Of a stretch of 38,252 nucleotides of DNA, positions 25,971 to 34,322 are shown piece by piece (the stretch's first letter is position 1; every line of letters starts with the position of its first letter). The position numbers and the translations under genes were made by a program. The notes beneath the pieces were generated by a model. The model made no database searches, had not been told where the DNA came from, and worked only from the letters and a program-made list of their open reading frames with translations. The stretch comes from an uncultured Bacteroidales bacterium (lineage in GTDB: Bacteria > Bacteroidota > Bacteroidia > Bacteroidales > F082): assembly GCA_937902805.1 (NCBI GenBank), contig CALEMB010000119.1, positions 1 through 38,252 of the forward strand, in the 5' to 3' direction.

Positions 25971-27083
25971 TTAAAGTTTAACGAAATAACTGAGTACACG
26001 TTCAATATCAGCATCAGTCAATTGGTGGTGCATCGGAAGGCAAATTACCTCGTTGGCCACCTTGGTTGCCACCGGCAGGTTCTCTGCTCCGGCACTCGGC
26101 AGACTGCGATAAGTACTGAAGGTGCTAATCAAAGGATAGAAGTAGCGGCGACCCAGTACTCCATCTGCCTTCATTTTGAAGTAAACTTCGTCTCTCGTTT
26201 GCCCAAACTCTTCGGCATTGATGAAGATTGGAAAGTAACTATAGTTGTGGCGAACACCAGGCATATCGTCAAAGAAACGAATACCAGGCACGTTGCGTAA
26301 GGCATTGCGATATTTCACGGCAACTTGGTGACGATTCTCGATAGCCTCATCCACTTGCTTCAAATTCAGCAAGCCGTATGCGGCACGTACTTCATCCATC
26401 TTGCTATTGATGCCTGGGGCAACCACCTCGGTTTCGCCAGCAAAGCCAAAGTTCTTCAAGAAATCGACACGCTTCTTGGTAGCCTCGTCGTGCATCACCA
26501 TAGCACCACCTTCGAGGGTGTTATAAACTTTGGTGGCGTGGAACGAGAGGGAAATCAAGTCGCCCTTGCTCACCCAACTCTCACCATTCACTTCTACGCC
26601 AAAGGCATGAGCCGCATCGTGAATCACTTTCAAGCCATACTTATCAGCAATAGCCTGAATCTCATTCATCTTGCACGGCTTGCCATAGCAGCTCACCGGC
26701 ATGATGGCTGTGGTCTTGGGAGTGATGGCTGCCTCTATTTTTTCTGGGTCAATTCCGCAAGTCTCTTCTTCAATATCCACAAACACCGGACGGCAGCCAT
26801 TCCACCAGATACTGTGCGTGGTTGCCACGAAGCTATATGGTGTGGTGATGACCTCGCCAGTAATACGCAGTGCCTGAAGAGCTGTCAACAAAGGAAGGGT
26901 ACCATTGGTAAAAAGACTAATGTAAGGCACTTTTAGGTATTCACATAAAGCCTTTTCTAATTGCTTGTGGAATTGCCCATTGTTGGTTATCCATTTGCTT
27001 GCCCAAATTTCTTTGAGCATCGCATTAAACTCGTCGAGGTTTGGCAACAACGGCGAGGTGACTGTAATTTGTTTGTCAGCCAT
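25971..27083 (-). CDS. DegT/DnrJ/EryC1-type sugar aminotransferase (VioA/FdtB-like)
   Basis: A 370-residue nucleotide-sugar aminotransferase. It has FTNGTLPLLTALQAL (PLP phosphate contact, about 58-72), VITTPYSFVATTHSIWWNG, KVIHDAAHAFGVEVNG with the acidic PLP contact, and the Schiff-base lysine in LSFHATKVYNTLEGG. It should use glutamate to convert a dTDP-4-keto-6-deoxy sugar to a 4-amino sugar such as dTDP-viosamine or dTDP-Fuc4N; the neighbouring rfbA supports a dTDP route. The 4,6-dehydratase that must act in between is not in this window. Confidence 0.88.
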   Translation of the reverse strand: MADKQITVTSPLLPNLDEFNAMLKEIWASKWITNNGQFHKQLEKALCEYLKVPYISLFTNGTLPLLTALQALRITGEVITTPYSFVATTHSIWWNGCRPVFVDIEEETCGIDPEKIEAAITPKTTAIMPVSCYGKPCKMNEIQAIADKYGLKVIHDAAHAFGVEVNGESWVSKGDLISLSFHATKVYNTLEGGAMVMHDEATKKRVDFLKNFGFAGETEVVAPGINSKMDEVRAAYGLLNLKQVDEAIENRHQVAVKYRNALRNVPGIRFFDDMPGVRHNYSYFPIFINAEEFGQTRDEVYFKMKADGVLGRRYFYPLISTFSTYRSLPSAGAENLPVATKVANEVICLPMHHQLTDADIERVLSYFVKL

Positions 27084-27096
27084 AGTCTTTCTTGAT

Positions 27097-28032
27097 TTAT
27101 TCTTTGGGGCCTTTCATTTCCTTGTGTGTGAAACTTAAGGAAGTGATATCTTCCTTCATTTCATCAATCACTTTTAGCAGATATTGACCATATTGGTTCT
27201 TCAGCATAGGCATGGCAAGTTCACGCATCTTCTCTTCACTAATCCAGCCGTTGCGATAGGCAATGCCTTCGAGGCAGGCCACCTTCAGGCCTTGACGTTT
27301 TTCGATAACCTCCACGAAAGTTGATGCTTCTGAAAGCGAATCATGCGTACCAGTGTCTAACCATGCGAAGCCCCGGCCAAAGACTTGCACTTTCAGCTCT
27401 CCGTCTTTCAGAAACTCTTGATTGACAGTAGTTATTTCCAGCTCGCCACGAGCCGAAGGTTTGATAGTCTTTGCAACATTCACCACCTTGTTGGGATAAA
27501 AATAGAGACCCACCACAGCATAGTTGCTCTTAGGCTCTTTAGGTTTCTCTTCGATGCTGAGGCAATTGCCATTATGGTCAAATTCTGCAACGCCATAGCG
27601 TTCTGGATCGCTCACCCAGTAACCGAATACAGTAGCTTTCTTGTTCTCCTCAGCATCTTTCACTGCGTTGCGGAGTAGTGCAGTGAAACCACTGCCATAG
27701 AAGATATTATCGCCCAGCACCAAGCAAGCACTATCATTTCCTATGAATTTTTCACCGATAATGAAGGCCTGTGCAAGCCCGTCAGGTGAAGGCTGTTCGG
27801 CATACTCGAAGTGCACACCATAGTCAGAGCCGTCACCAAGCAAACGTTTGAAACCTGGCAGGTCATACGGCGTGGAAATAATCAGAATATCTCTAATCCC
27901 AGCCAGCATCAAAGCCGAAATGGGATAATACACCATTGGCTTGTCGTAGATGGGCAATAACTGTTTGCTAACTCCCTTCGTAATGGGATAAAGACGGGTA
28001 CCTGAACCGCCTGCTAATACTATACCTTTCAT
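27097..28032 (-). CDS. rfbA: Glucose-1-phosphate thymidylyltransferase
   Basis: A 311-residue RmlA/RfbA. The start, KGIVLAGGSGTRLYPITKGVSKQLLPIYDKPMVYYP, contains the nucleotide-binding loop and the catalytic arginine/lysine. CLVLGDNIFYGSGF, YGVAEFDHNGNCLSIEEKP and GRGFAWLDTGTHDSL are family hallmarks. It makes dTDP-glucose from dTTP and glucose-1-phosphate, the entry to dTDP-deoxyamino sugars. It is about 20 residues longer than usual because of a charged C-terminal tail ending EMKGPKE. It is the first gene of the long operon and is preceded by a structured non-coding region. Confidence 0.95.
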   Translation of the reverse strand: MKGIVLAGGSGTRLYPITKGVSKQLLPIYDKPMVYYPISALMLAGIRDILIISTPYDLPGFKRLLGDGSDYGVHFEYAEQPSPDGLAQAFIIGEKFIGNDSACLVLGDNIFYGSGFTALLRNAVKDAEENKKATVFGYWVSDPERYGVAEFDHNGNCLSIEEKPKEPKSNYAVVGLYFYPNKVVNVAKTIKPSARGELEITTVNQEFLKDGELKVQVFGRGFAWLDTGTHDSLSEASTFVEVIEKRQGLKVACLEGIAYRNGWISEEKMRELAMPMLKNQYGQYLLKVIDEMKEDITSLSFTHKEMKGPKE

Positions 28033-28061
28033 ATTATTTGTATTTAATTATTCTTGGTTAA

Positions 28062-28199
28062 GGGCATGCCCGCTGGGAATTGAACCATATTTGAGAGACC
28101 AGCGGGCTTACACCCTCATTTATTTGGGGCATCAAGGCTGTGCGGAAGACCTTTCAGCCCCGTTTGCGGTACTGACTGCGCGTAAGATCAGTGAACCGC
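28062..28199 (-). other. Structured non-coding leader with three hairpins
   Basis: The 180 bp between the primase-like gene and rfbA hold no reading frame but three inverted repeats in a row. In transcript order: 28199-28166 (5 bp + 5 bp stem split by a 2-nt bulge), 28161-28126 (GGGGC/GCCCC with an inner AAGG/CCTT), and 28107-28068 (perfect 9 bp stem GCCCGCTGG/CCAGCGGGC, 22-nt loop). It is much more GC-rich than its surroundings. No U-run follows any hairpin, so they are not simple terminators. It could be a leader RNA controlling the operon or a small RNA. The strand is inferred from the flanking genes. Confidence 0.45.
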
Positions 28200-28212
28200 T
28201 TTGTTATTAGAT

Positions 28213-28890
28213 TTATAACTCTTTTACAGTTTCTGGCATTAAACCATTCTTTCTTCCTATTCTAAGCGAGCAAGAATGCTCTCGTAATTGATGACTTATC
28301 CAAGCTTTGTCAATAATTGGTGTAAACATAAGAGCTTTGTATAACAGCATTTCTAAATCACTGGAAAGAATCGGCTCTCTACCAATAAAGTGATAAGATT
28401 CTCCACTATTTAATATCCAGCCTTTGAGTAGTCCTAACTTTCTGCATACGCATTCCACAACCTTTACATTTGTTTCTGAAACAGGAATATGAAAATCAAT
28501 TAAGGTCAAATGCCTTTCTTCTCCATTATCGAGTAATACCTTTGAGCAAAAAGCATAGCGGTCAATATCTGGTGTTTGTTCTTCAATCCATGAGAACAAT
28601 TGTTCCTTTGACACATGAATAAGCTGTGGATGAGAATTATGTCGCAATGCTTTTTTTAAAACTCCTTCAGAAAAATTAGGATTGTTGAACGTACTTAGCA
28701 TTATTCCATCCCAAAACGGTATACCCATTTTTTTTAGTTTCAAGGCTTTATCCAACATATATTGTTCTTTTTCACTCCAATTGATATCACTATCTTGAAC
28801 CAATTGCTGTTTAGGGAACTGGTGAAAAGTGAAACTGCTAATAATATGGGTTGATCGAGCAATAGCAGATATTACCTCTAAAGTGTTCAT
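28213..28890 (-). CDS. Archaeo-eukaryotic-primase-like protein (primase 1D-like), divergent
   Basis: A 225-residue protein with a layout like that of the AEP superfamily. It has a strand carrying IDFHIP (131-136) where motif I (hDhD/E) is expected, SGESYHFIG (162-170) matching the second motif with its histidine, and IIDKAWISHQL...CSLRIG (192-211) matching the third acidic motif plus the basic strand. The second acidic residue of motif I is His133, so polymerase or primase activity may be lost. The start overlaps the patatin gene stop by 4 bp (ATGA), so the two are translationally coupled and probably work together. The family call is from motif reading only. Confidence 0.5.
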   Translation of the reverse strand: MNTLEVISAIARSTHIISSFTFHQFPKQQLVQDSDINWSEKEQYMLDKALKLKKMGIPFWDGIMLSTFNNPNFSEGVLKKALRHNSHPQLIHVSKEQLFSWIEEQTPDIDRYAFCSKVLLDNGEERHLTLIDFHIPVSETNVKVVECVCRKLGLLKGWILNSGESYHFIGREPILSSDLEMLLYKALMFTPIIDKAWISHQLREHSCSLRIGRKNGLMPETVKEL

Positions 28891-30860
28891 AACATATATG
28901 TATCGTGAGGCCGCAGGGCTTTTTCTATATGACGGAAAAGACTATAATCAAACTCATCGTACCTTTCAGCACCCATTATCTTTTTATCTGTGATAATTAT
29001 TTGTTCAATATTTGTGGTTTCATCCTGCCTACAAGGAAGTTGTTTATCTACATTTCTAGCCACTACCATTTTCAACTTGGTCAAACCATGCCGATATGCA
29101 TAGGTACATCTGGTGTTGCCCTCAATAACATAAAACTTGTTATTATGTTCTTCCACCAACGGAGGCCCTATCAATGATTCTTTACCATTATCGAACACAA
29201 AAGCCGCTGACCCGAACTTATCTATCAGGTTACTTCCATAAGCATCAAACAATTGGCTTATTTGCTTGTATTTCAATGCCCTAATTAAAGGGTTCATAAA
29301 ATGAAGATTTGACAACTCCACATCCTCAAATGAAAGATTGGCTGTGGCATAAATATTCTCATCTCTTAATTTGCTAAGTATTTCACCTTCTTCAACTGCT
29401 TTTATGCTTATCTTGGTCTTCTTTGCTGAATTAGTTTTTGCATTATCAAAAACATTGTTGTCAGTCTTCAGTTTGGTCAGCAGCTCTCTTATTATAGGAT
29501 CAAGTAGCCGATTCTTAAAATATGTACCACTAAATGCTTTGTCAATAATTTGGTAGGTTATTCCACTCCAAATGCCATTGTCTGAGAAAAAGAAGCCACA
29601 CAATGGCAGGTTATCAACTTCACGCAACACACATCCCATCGCTTTCAACATCCTTCTTCTTGATTTTTCTTCAATCTCATATTTAGGCTGAATGTATTTG
29701 TTTGCAAAAACATAGACCTTTGTCTTTTCTTGAATCCATTTCACGACTGACAAAAACAAAGACCAGCACCAATAGGTATTTTCACAACATACACAAATTT
29801 CTTCATGGTTTTCTATACTTAGATAAGACACCATTGAATGCATTTGCTCTTCATTATGAAGTATAGGCATTGAATCCGATGGGTAATTCTTGACAAACGA
29901 ACTTTCATCGTTCAAAAAATTGTCCATTGCTTCTGCACCAGCAAGAACCAAATTATCTATTACAGTATCATCTATTTTATCAAAGTCTGTCGCACTGACA
30001 TTCCCAGTGTCGATAGTGACATTATACGACTCCTGAGCAAACTGCTGTTGAATGTCAATTGCGCCACTCACCACAGTGTCTATCAACGATGATACATAAT
30101 CACCAAAAGACTTTAATGTGCTAGTATTATCACCGTGATTCCTAAAACACAATATCCTGTTATAATGTGGTTCTTTGGAAAATAAATAGTTTGGGAGATT
30201 ACTTAAGATACCTCCATCAACATACCTATTTTCTGTTGGTGTAAAGAATAATGGTATGCTGCATGATGCACTCACCGCCTTTGCAATGGTTTCTTCTGGG
30301 GTTTTGTACTTATTCCAAATTTTTATACCATGCGATTGAAGGTCAGCACATACAATATTCAAATCAGGAATAATCTGGTTGAACTTTAAATTGCGTTTGC
30401 CTGTTATCTCATACAAACAGTTTTCCACAAATTCTTCAATTTTTTTCGAATTGAAAACACCAAACCTATTTATCGTTTCTTCAGAAATATTATTTCTTAT
30501 GCTTTCGGGTAAACGTTTTAATATAGGTTTTAAATAGACGGCCTTTATTCTATTTAGCTTACCTACACTTTCAACCAACGAAGAAAAATCCGTTTTCTTT
30601 ACAATGTCATAAATCTTTTCCGGTTTTGCTCCTGCTGCTATAAGAGCAGCAACAATAGAACCTGCAGATGTTCCTGCCAATTCTGAAAAGAACACTCCCC
30701 TCTCATAAGCTCGCTTATATGCTCCAATATAAGCAATAGCCTTACAGCCCCCTCCTTGAAACACGCCTTTACAACTATTAAAGTATTTTGAATACTTCGT
30801 TTGGTCGGTTTCAAATTGCCAACTAATGCTGTTATTCTTTATTTTGTACTCCGAATTCAT
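28887..30860 (-). CDS. Patatin-like phospholipase fused to a ParB-like C-terminal domain
   Basis: A 657-residue multidomain protein. Residues about 30-290 form a patatin lipase: oxyanion loop FQGGGCKAIAYIG (GGG 36-38), nucleophile AGTSAGS (Ser65) and the dyad aspartate in YVDGGILSNLP (Asp215), all intact. Residues about 330-460 are an unassigned alpha/beta region (EEICVCCENTYWCWSLFLSV, VYVFANKY, GFFFSDNGIWSG). Residues about 480-610 look ParB/sulfiredoxin-like: YVIEGNTRCTYAYRHGLTKL (577-596) resembles the ParB box with its GxxR. Patatins are known membrane-attacking effectors in bacterial immunity (for example CapV in CBASS). Here no nucleotide cyclase is present, so activation must differ. 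It has its own promoter-like box upstream. Confidence 0.75.
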   Translation of the reverse strand: MNSEYKIKNNSISWQFETDQTKYSKYFNSCKGVFQGGGCKAIAYIGAYKRAYERGVFFSELAGTSAGSIVAALIAAGAKPEKIYDIVKKTDFSSLVESVGKLNRIKAVYLKPILKRLPESIRNNISEETINRFGVFNSKKIEEFVENCLYEITGKRNLKFNQIIPDLNIVCADLQSHGIKIWNKYKTPEETIAKAVSASCSIPLFFTPTENRYVDGGILSNLPNYLFSKEPHYNRILCFRNHGDNTSTLKSFGDYVSSLIDTVVSGAIDIQQQFAQESYNVTIDTGNVSATDFDKIDDTVIDNLVLAGAEAMDNFLNDESSFVKNYPSDSMPILHNEEQMHSMVSYLSIENHEEICVCCENTYWCWSLFLSVVKWIQEKTKVYVFANKYIQPKYEIEEKSRRRMLKAMGCVLREVDNLPLCGFFFSDNGIWSGITYQIIDKAFSGTYFKNRLLDPIIRELLTKLKTDNNVFDNAKTNSAKKTKISIKAVEEGEILSKLRDENIYATANLSFEDVELSNLHFMNPLIRALKYKQISQLFDAYGSNLIDKFGSAAFVFDNGKESLIGPPLVEEHNNKFYVIEGNTRCTYAYRHGLTKLKMVVARNVDKQLPCRQDETTNIEQIIITDKKIMGAERYDEFDYSLFRHIEKALRPHDTYML

Positions 30861-30873
30861 TTAATATCAAAAG

Positions 30874-30881
30874 CAAAGATA
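30874..30881 (-). promoter_or_regulatory. Bacteroidetes-type -7 promoter box
   Basis: On the minus strand TATCTTTG matches the Bacteroidetes -7 consensus TAnnTTTG exactly and lies 13 bp ahead of the patatin ATG (30860). A good -33 TTTG is not found at the usual distance; the only upstream TTTG is about 12 nt away. Transcription from here would give a very short leader. It sits in the only sizeable gap (146 bp) of the five-gene island. Confidence 0.4.
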
Positions 30882-31006
30882 TTACATCAACAACAAATAT
30901 TTATTATTTTCTTATTAATGTGACAGGATTCTTAACTGGTGTACTTTATCTGATGCACTTTAGTATGTTTAATATCGCTATCATTCCTTTATGGATAGAG
31001 AGATTT

Positions 31007-33166
31007 TCACATTTGGGCTATCAAATTCAAACCCTCGTCACCAAGTATGCCCATAACAAAAGGATAATCGCTATTCGACATTTCTGTGCTCATAGTGCCA
31101 AATAAAGTCTGGTCAAAAGCACTTGGCGCATTGCTGCAATGATGAGGGTGAGAGTGCCACTCACCAAGATAAACTATTTGATGACCCGTACGTTTTTTTA
31201 TCCTCTCAACTTCCTCAAACAACCCGTCAATCCCTCTGATATATGACGTACCAGCCTCAACGCTATCATCAGGGGCAGGAATCATATAAACCACATAAAT
31301 CAGATTACGGTCTTTATCGTAAGTTCCCAATAGGGTCCCTCCCGTTTCAACAGGAGGATTGTTCTGTAGTTTCTGCACGCGTTGCTGAATCATCTCATTT
31401 ATTACCGCATCACTGACCATAACTGTAACCGTGTTGGTTTTGTACGTCCGCCAATTTGACTGGTTTAGGTCATGACGAACTACCATACCCTGTGCGGCAT
31501 CCATTTGCCAGACGGTAAGTTGAGCATCAGCCTGTGCCGAACATTTCGGTATTTGAGAAGAAACAATGGAAGCCAAAACTGCGACATTGTCAAAATCCAT
31601 AACAACCGACTCGGCCCTACAGCTGAATATATTTGTACGTTGCTTCTCTGAAACATCAAGATGATTGTCGAGATACGACTCTTTTATCACTGCACGGTAG
31701 TAATCCATTTCGAGCAAATCCAACCTGTGGTATCGCTCTTTGTCTTCCATAAGCATCACCACGTCTGTTCCCTTAGGATTAAGGAACGTGGTGCATCTCC
31801 TTGTGGGATATTTATCCAAATCAAGTGTCAAATGGCGTTCAACCCCAACCGAGGTGCTGGCATCAATCACCAGCTCGGTATCAGTCAAAACACGATTTGT
31901 TGTCTGTTCTGAACAGCGGAGAAAGTCTTCAGGATAGGTATATAGCTTCAATCCTTCAATTCCTTGGTACTTGTCTTTGAGCGCCTTGACCTTGTAGTTC
32001 ATCACATCGGAAACGTCTAAAGTGTGTCGTCCCTCATTGTGGGGAAACATGATGTCGGAATCAACAAGATGCAAGATCTTTGCCTGTCCACGTCGAACAA
32101 AGTGGTCAAGTATTTGGGAGCCCAACGCACCAGTTCCAAGAAAAGTGACCTCGTTAATCGATGAGTCACAGCCGCTACAAGCCCCAAGCCTATCAACACT
32201 GACACCATTGACAAGGAAGGATATATGCACATCAAGATCATCAAGAAACTTATCAAAAGAAGGTTTCCTAAACTCGTTGTATTTCTTGAAAATAACACCG
32301 CTTGAAGTTTGCAATCTCAATGAGAAAAGATTTATATCCTCATATTGCTGCCCTGCTTGCCGCGACATGGGCATAATCAAACCCAGCATAAGCGGCAAAT
32401 AGCATCTTCTTAGCCGAGGCGAATTGGTAATGGCATTGACTATCGCTTCGATGAAAGGTATTCCCGAAGACACCTGCATATCCCTAAACTCGCCAAGTTT
32501 CTTTGGAATACGATGCACATATCCGGCAACATTCACACTCACAGGCACCAGCAATAAACAATAGTTGGCATCCCTTTCACTCACTTCCTCAACAATAGAC
32601 GACAAGTTTGTCTTTTGGGTATAGCGGACAAAATAGTAATTATTGTTGGTTTGAGGGTTAAATGGGAAATATGTAATCTCTTCTGAATCAAAGAACACTT
32701 CCATCGGACGGTCTTTTTCGTGTAACTCACCTATAGCGTTCTTGGAAAACCATCGCCTAATCAACTCGATGAAACTGAATGCACTGAAATTGGTGCGAAG
32801 GTCTTGAAACGGAACATCAGAAACACACAGCGAAACAGGGTGGTCGAAAGGCACCGCATTGCTATGCGGCAAACCTAAGGGAAAATCTTTTCTCAAAGCA
32901 TAAACTTCAGGCATCCGATTGTCGGACTTGTGACATTTGATGGCAATGGGTTCTTTCTCATGGATGTTGTTCTTTACAATATCGGCAATTTCAGAATCCA
33001 CTGTCATGAAAATCAGGACATCACCCTTCGGGGTAGTCTTGCAATAAACATTAGACACATAAGGATGGTTTTTTGCCACACGATAGATGGCAGCCGCTCG
33101 CGGAATGCGAATATACGATGGCTGTAATTCAACACCCTCCACCACCTTATAATGATTTATTGCCAT
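31007..33166 (-). CDS. E2-like / E1 (ThiF) / JAB metallopeptidase fusion protein
   Basis: A 719-residue ubiquitin-pathway-like fusion. Residues about 1-160 look E2-like: PEVYALRKDFPLGLPHSNAV, then HPVSLCVSDVPF with candidate catalytic Cys114 and a FIELIRRWF helix. Residues about 335-540 are E1/ThiF: FLGTGALGSQILDHF (GxGxxG 344-349), LHLVDSDIMFPHNEGRH (Asp369/371, Asn377, Arg380), with Cys516 in FSCRAES a possible acceptor cysteine. Residues about 580-719 are a JAB/MPN peptidase with the full JAMM set: Glu607, His671, His673, Ser682, Asp685. In CBASS, Cap2 (E2-E1) and Cap3 (JAB) do related conjugation and deconjugation as separate proteins. No ubiquitin-like gene is seen nearby, so the target is unknown. 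Confidence 0.85.
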   Translation of the reverse strand: MAINHYKVVEGVELQPSYIRIPRAAAIYRVAKNHPYVSNVYCKTTPKGDVLIFMTVDSEIADIVKNNIHEKEPIAIKCHKSDNRMPEVYALRKDFPLGLPHSNAVPFDHPVSLCVSDVPFQDLRTNFSAFSFIELIRRWFSKNAIGELHEKDRPMEVFFDSEEITYFPFNPQTNNNYYFVRYTQKTNLSSIVEEVSERDANYCLLLVPVSVNVAGYVHRIPKKLGEFRDMQVSSGIPFIEAIVNAITNSPRLRRCYLPLMLGLIMPMSRQAGQQYEDINLFSLRLQTSSGVIFKKYNEFRKPSFDKFLDDLDVHISFLVNGVSVDRLGACSGCDSSINEVTFLGTGALGSQILDHFVRRGQAKILHLVDSDIMFPHNEGRHTLDVSDVMNYKVKALKDKYQGIEGLKLYTYPEDFLRCSEQTTNRVLTDTELVIDASTSVGVERHLTLDLDKYPTRRCTTFLNPKGTDVVMLMEDKERYHRLDLLEMDYYRAVIKESYLDNHLDVSEKQRTNIFSCRAESVVMDFDNVAVLASIVSSQIPKCSAQADAQLTVWQMDAAQGMVVRHDLNQSNWRTYKTNTVTVMVSDAVINEMIQQRVQKLQNNPPVETGGTLLGTYDKDRNLIYVVYMIPAPDDSVEAGTSYIRGIDGLFEEVERIKKRTGHQIVYLGEWHSHPHHCSNAPSAFDQTLFGTMSTEMSNSDYPFVMGILGDEGLNLIAQM

Positions 33167-33178
33167 GACATCTACAGA

Positions 33179-34309
33179 CTAATCCCTGCCCGCCCTGGGT
33201 GCAGGCTTGTTGACTACTGATTCGATTGACGGAACAGCTTGCTTCATTTTTGTTTTGCCGTATTCTGTTATCTTAAACACGATTGGCATTTTGGTAGCAT
33301 TATACTCATCCTCGGTGTTCAAGAAATGGTCATCGCCACTCTTAAGCTGTTTCTTGTATTCTTTCGCTGCCTCTTCGCTGGGTGGCGGCACCGCTTTGGG
33401 GTCAAGGTTTTTGATGCTGGTGCATGATGTGACTATATGCGCATAAGGCAACTGTTTCCCCAAAATCGTAGTAGCCGAATCCTTCACCTCTTCTTTGTTA
33501 GATGTTTCGTTGAAGAAAGTCCATGAGCAGTGATGGGGTGCCTGAAAGATATTCCATTCAAGGTTTTCTTCTCTTTTATTATTTTCAATGATTTTCTCCC
33601 ACACTTCATGTTCGGCATCGCCACCGGTGAGAAGCCGACAAACTGTATTGCCATTAGTGTCAACGAAAGTCATGTGGAGCACAATAGAAACTTCGTTCTT
33701 ATCGTCTTGTTCCTTGCCCACCTCAACACTCTCCTTAAAAGGTGCATGGATGAATAGGACCAGATACTTCAATGACTTGTGGTCAACCACATGCACTTTG
33801 GTGCCAGGTATGTATCCATAACGACCATCAAACTCCTTGTCTTTATCGTAGCCTACTATTCGGAGCAGTGAGCCATATTCTCCCATGTATTTTTCATCGT
33901 CATCATATAGTTTTCTACGCCGCTTGGCCTCTTTGCGGATTGGCACAGCAGTGGGGTCGATACTGTTGTTCAAAGCCATAGGGCTAACCCAAAGTTCTCC
34001 GATGACAATCTTGTCCTTATCTTTCTCCTTATCATAATCTTCAGGCTTGCCGCAGTAGAAATTGGCCTCAAACCCACTGCAATGGTCGCTGTGCGGATGG
34101 GAGCTGACATACAAATCCACAAACGGACGACCAGCAGCATCTCTGCCGAGTTCCTTCAACAAGTCTGCCTTGACATCAAAAACGGAATTCTTATTATCCT
34201 TTGTAATCTCCGCAATTTGGCAATCAATTATAATGGTAATGCCATTGTCGAGTTTTATCAATGAGCAGTCGCCATTGCCAACTGGGTAAAACTTGACGTA
34301 ATTTTCCAT
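33179..34309 (-). CDS. ComEC-like MBL-fold metal-dependent hydrolase
   Basis: A 376-residue metallo-beta-lactamase-fold protein of the ComEC/Rec2-related type. It starts VKFYPVGNGDCSLIKL, has the metal motif SSHPHSDHCSG (His71, His73, Asp75, His76), TGGDAEHE (Asp231) and APHHCSWT (His259), all conserved. A charged insert at about 85-170, rich in Lys and Asp, separates the motifs. The end (KPAPRAGRD) is basic. Relatives act on nucleic acids or other phosphoesters, but the substrate here is not known. It is 12 bp before the E2-E1-JAB gene and 13 bp after the membrane protein gene, so the three form one transcription unit. Confidence 0.82.
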   Translation of the reverse strand: MENYVKFYPVGNGDCSLIKLDNGITIIIDCQIAEITKDNKNSVFDVKADLLKELGRDAAGRPFVDLYVSSHPHSDHCSGFEANFYCGKPEDYDKEKDKDKIVIGELWVSPMALNNSIDPTAVPIRKEAKRRRKLYDDDEKYMGEYGSLLRIVGYDKDKEFDGRYGYIPGTKVHVVDHKSLKYLVLFIHAPFKESVEVGKEQDDKNEVSIVLHMTFVDTNGNTVCRLLTGGDAEHEVWEKIIENNKREENLEWNIFQAPHHCSWTFFNETSNKEEVKDSATTILGKQLPYAHIVTSCTSIKNLDPKAVPPPSEEAAKEYKKQLKSGDDHFLNTEDEYNATKMPIVFKITEYGKTKMKQAVPSIESVVNKPAPRAGRD

Positions 34310-34322
34310 ATCATTATGTTTT

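Noticed and set aside
28062..28107. A tRNA gene or tRNA remnant on the minus strand
   Set aside because: GGTTCAATTCC resembles a T-loop and a 9-bp stem looks like an acceptor stem, but the D-arm and anticodon arm are missing and the loop is only 22 nt, so no cloverleaf forms.
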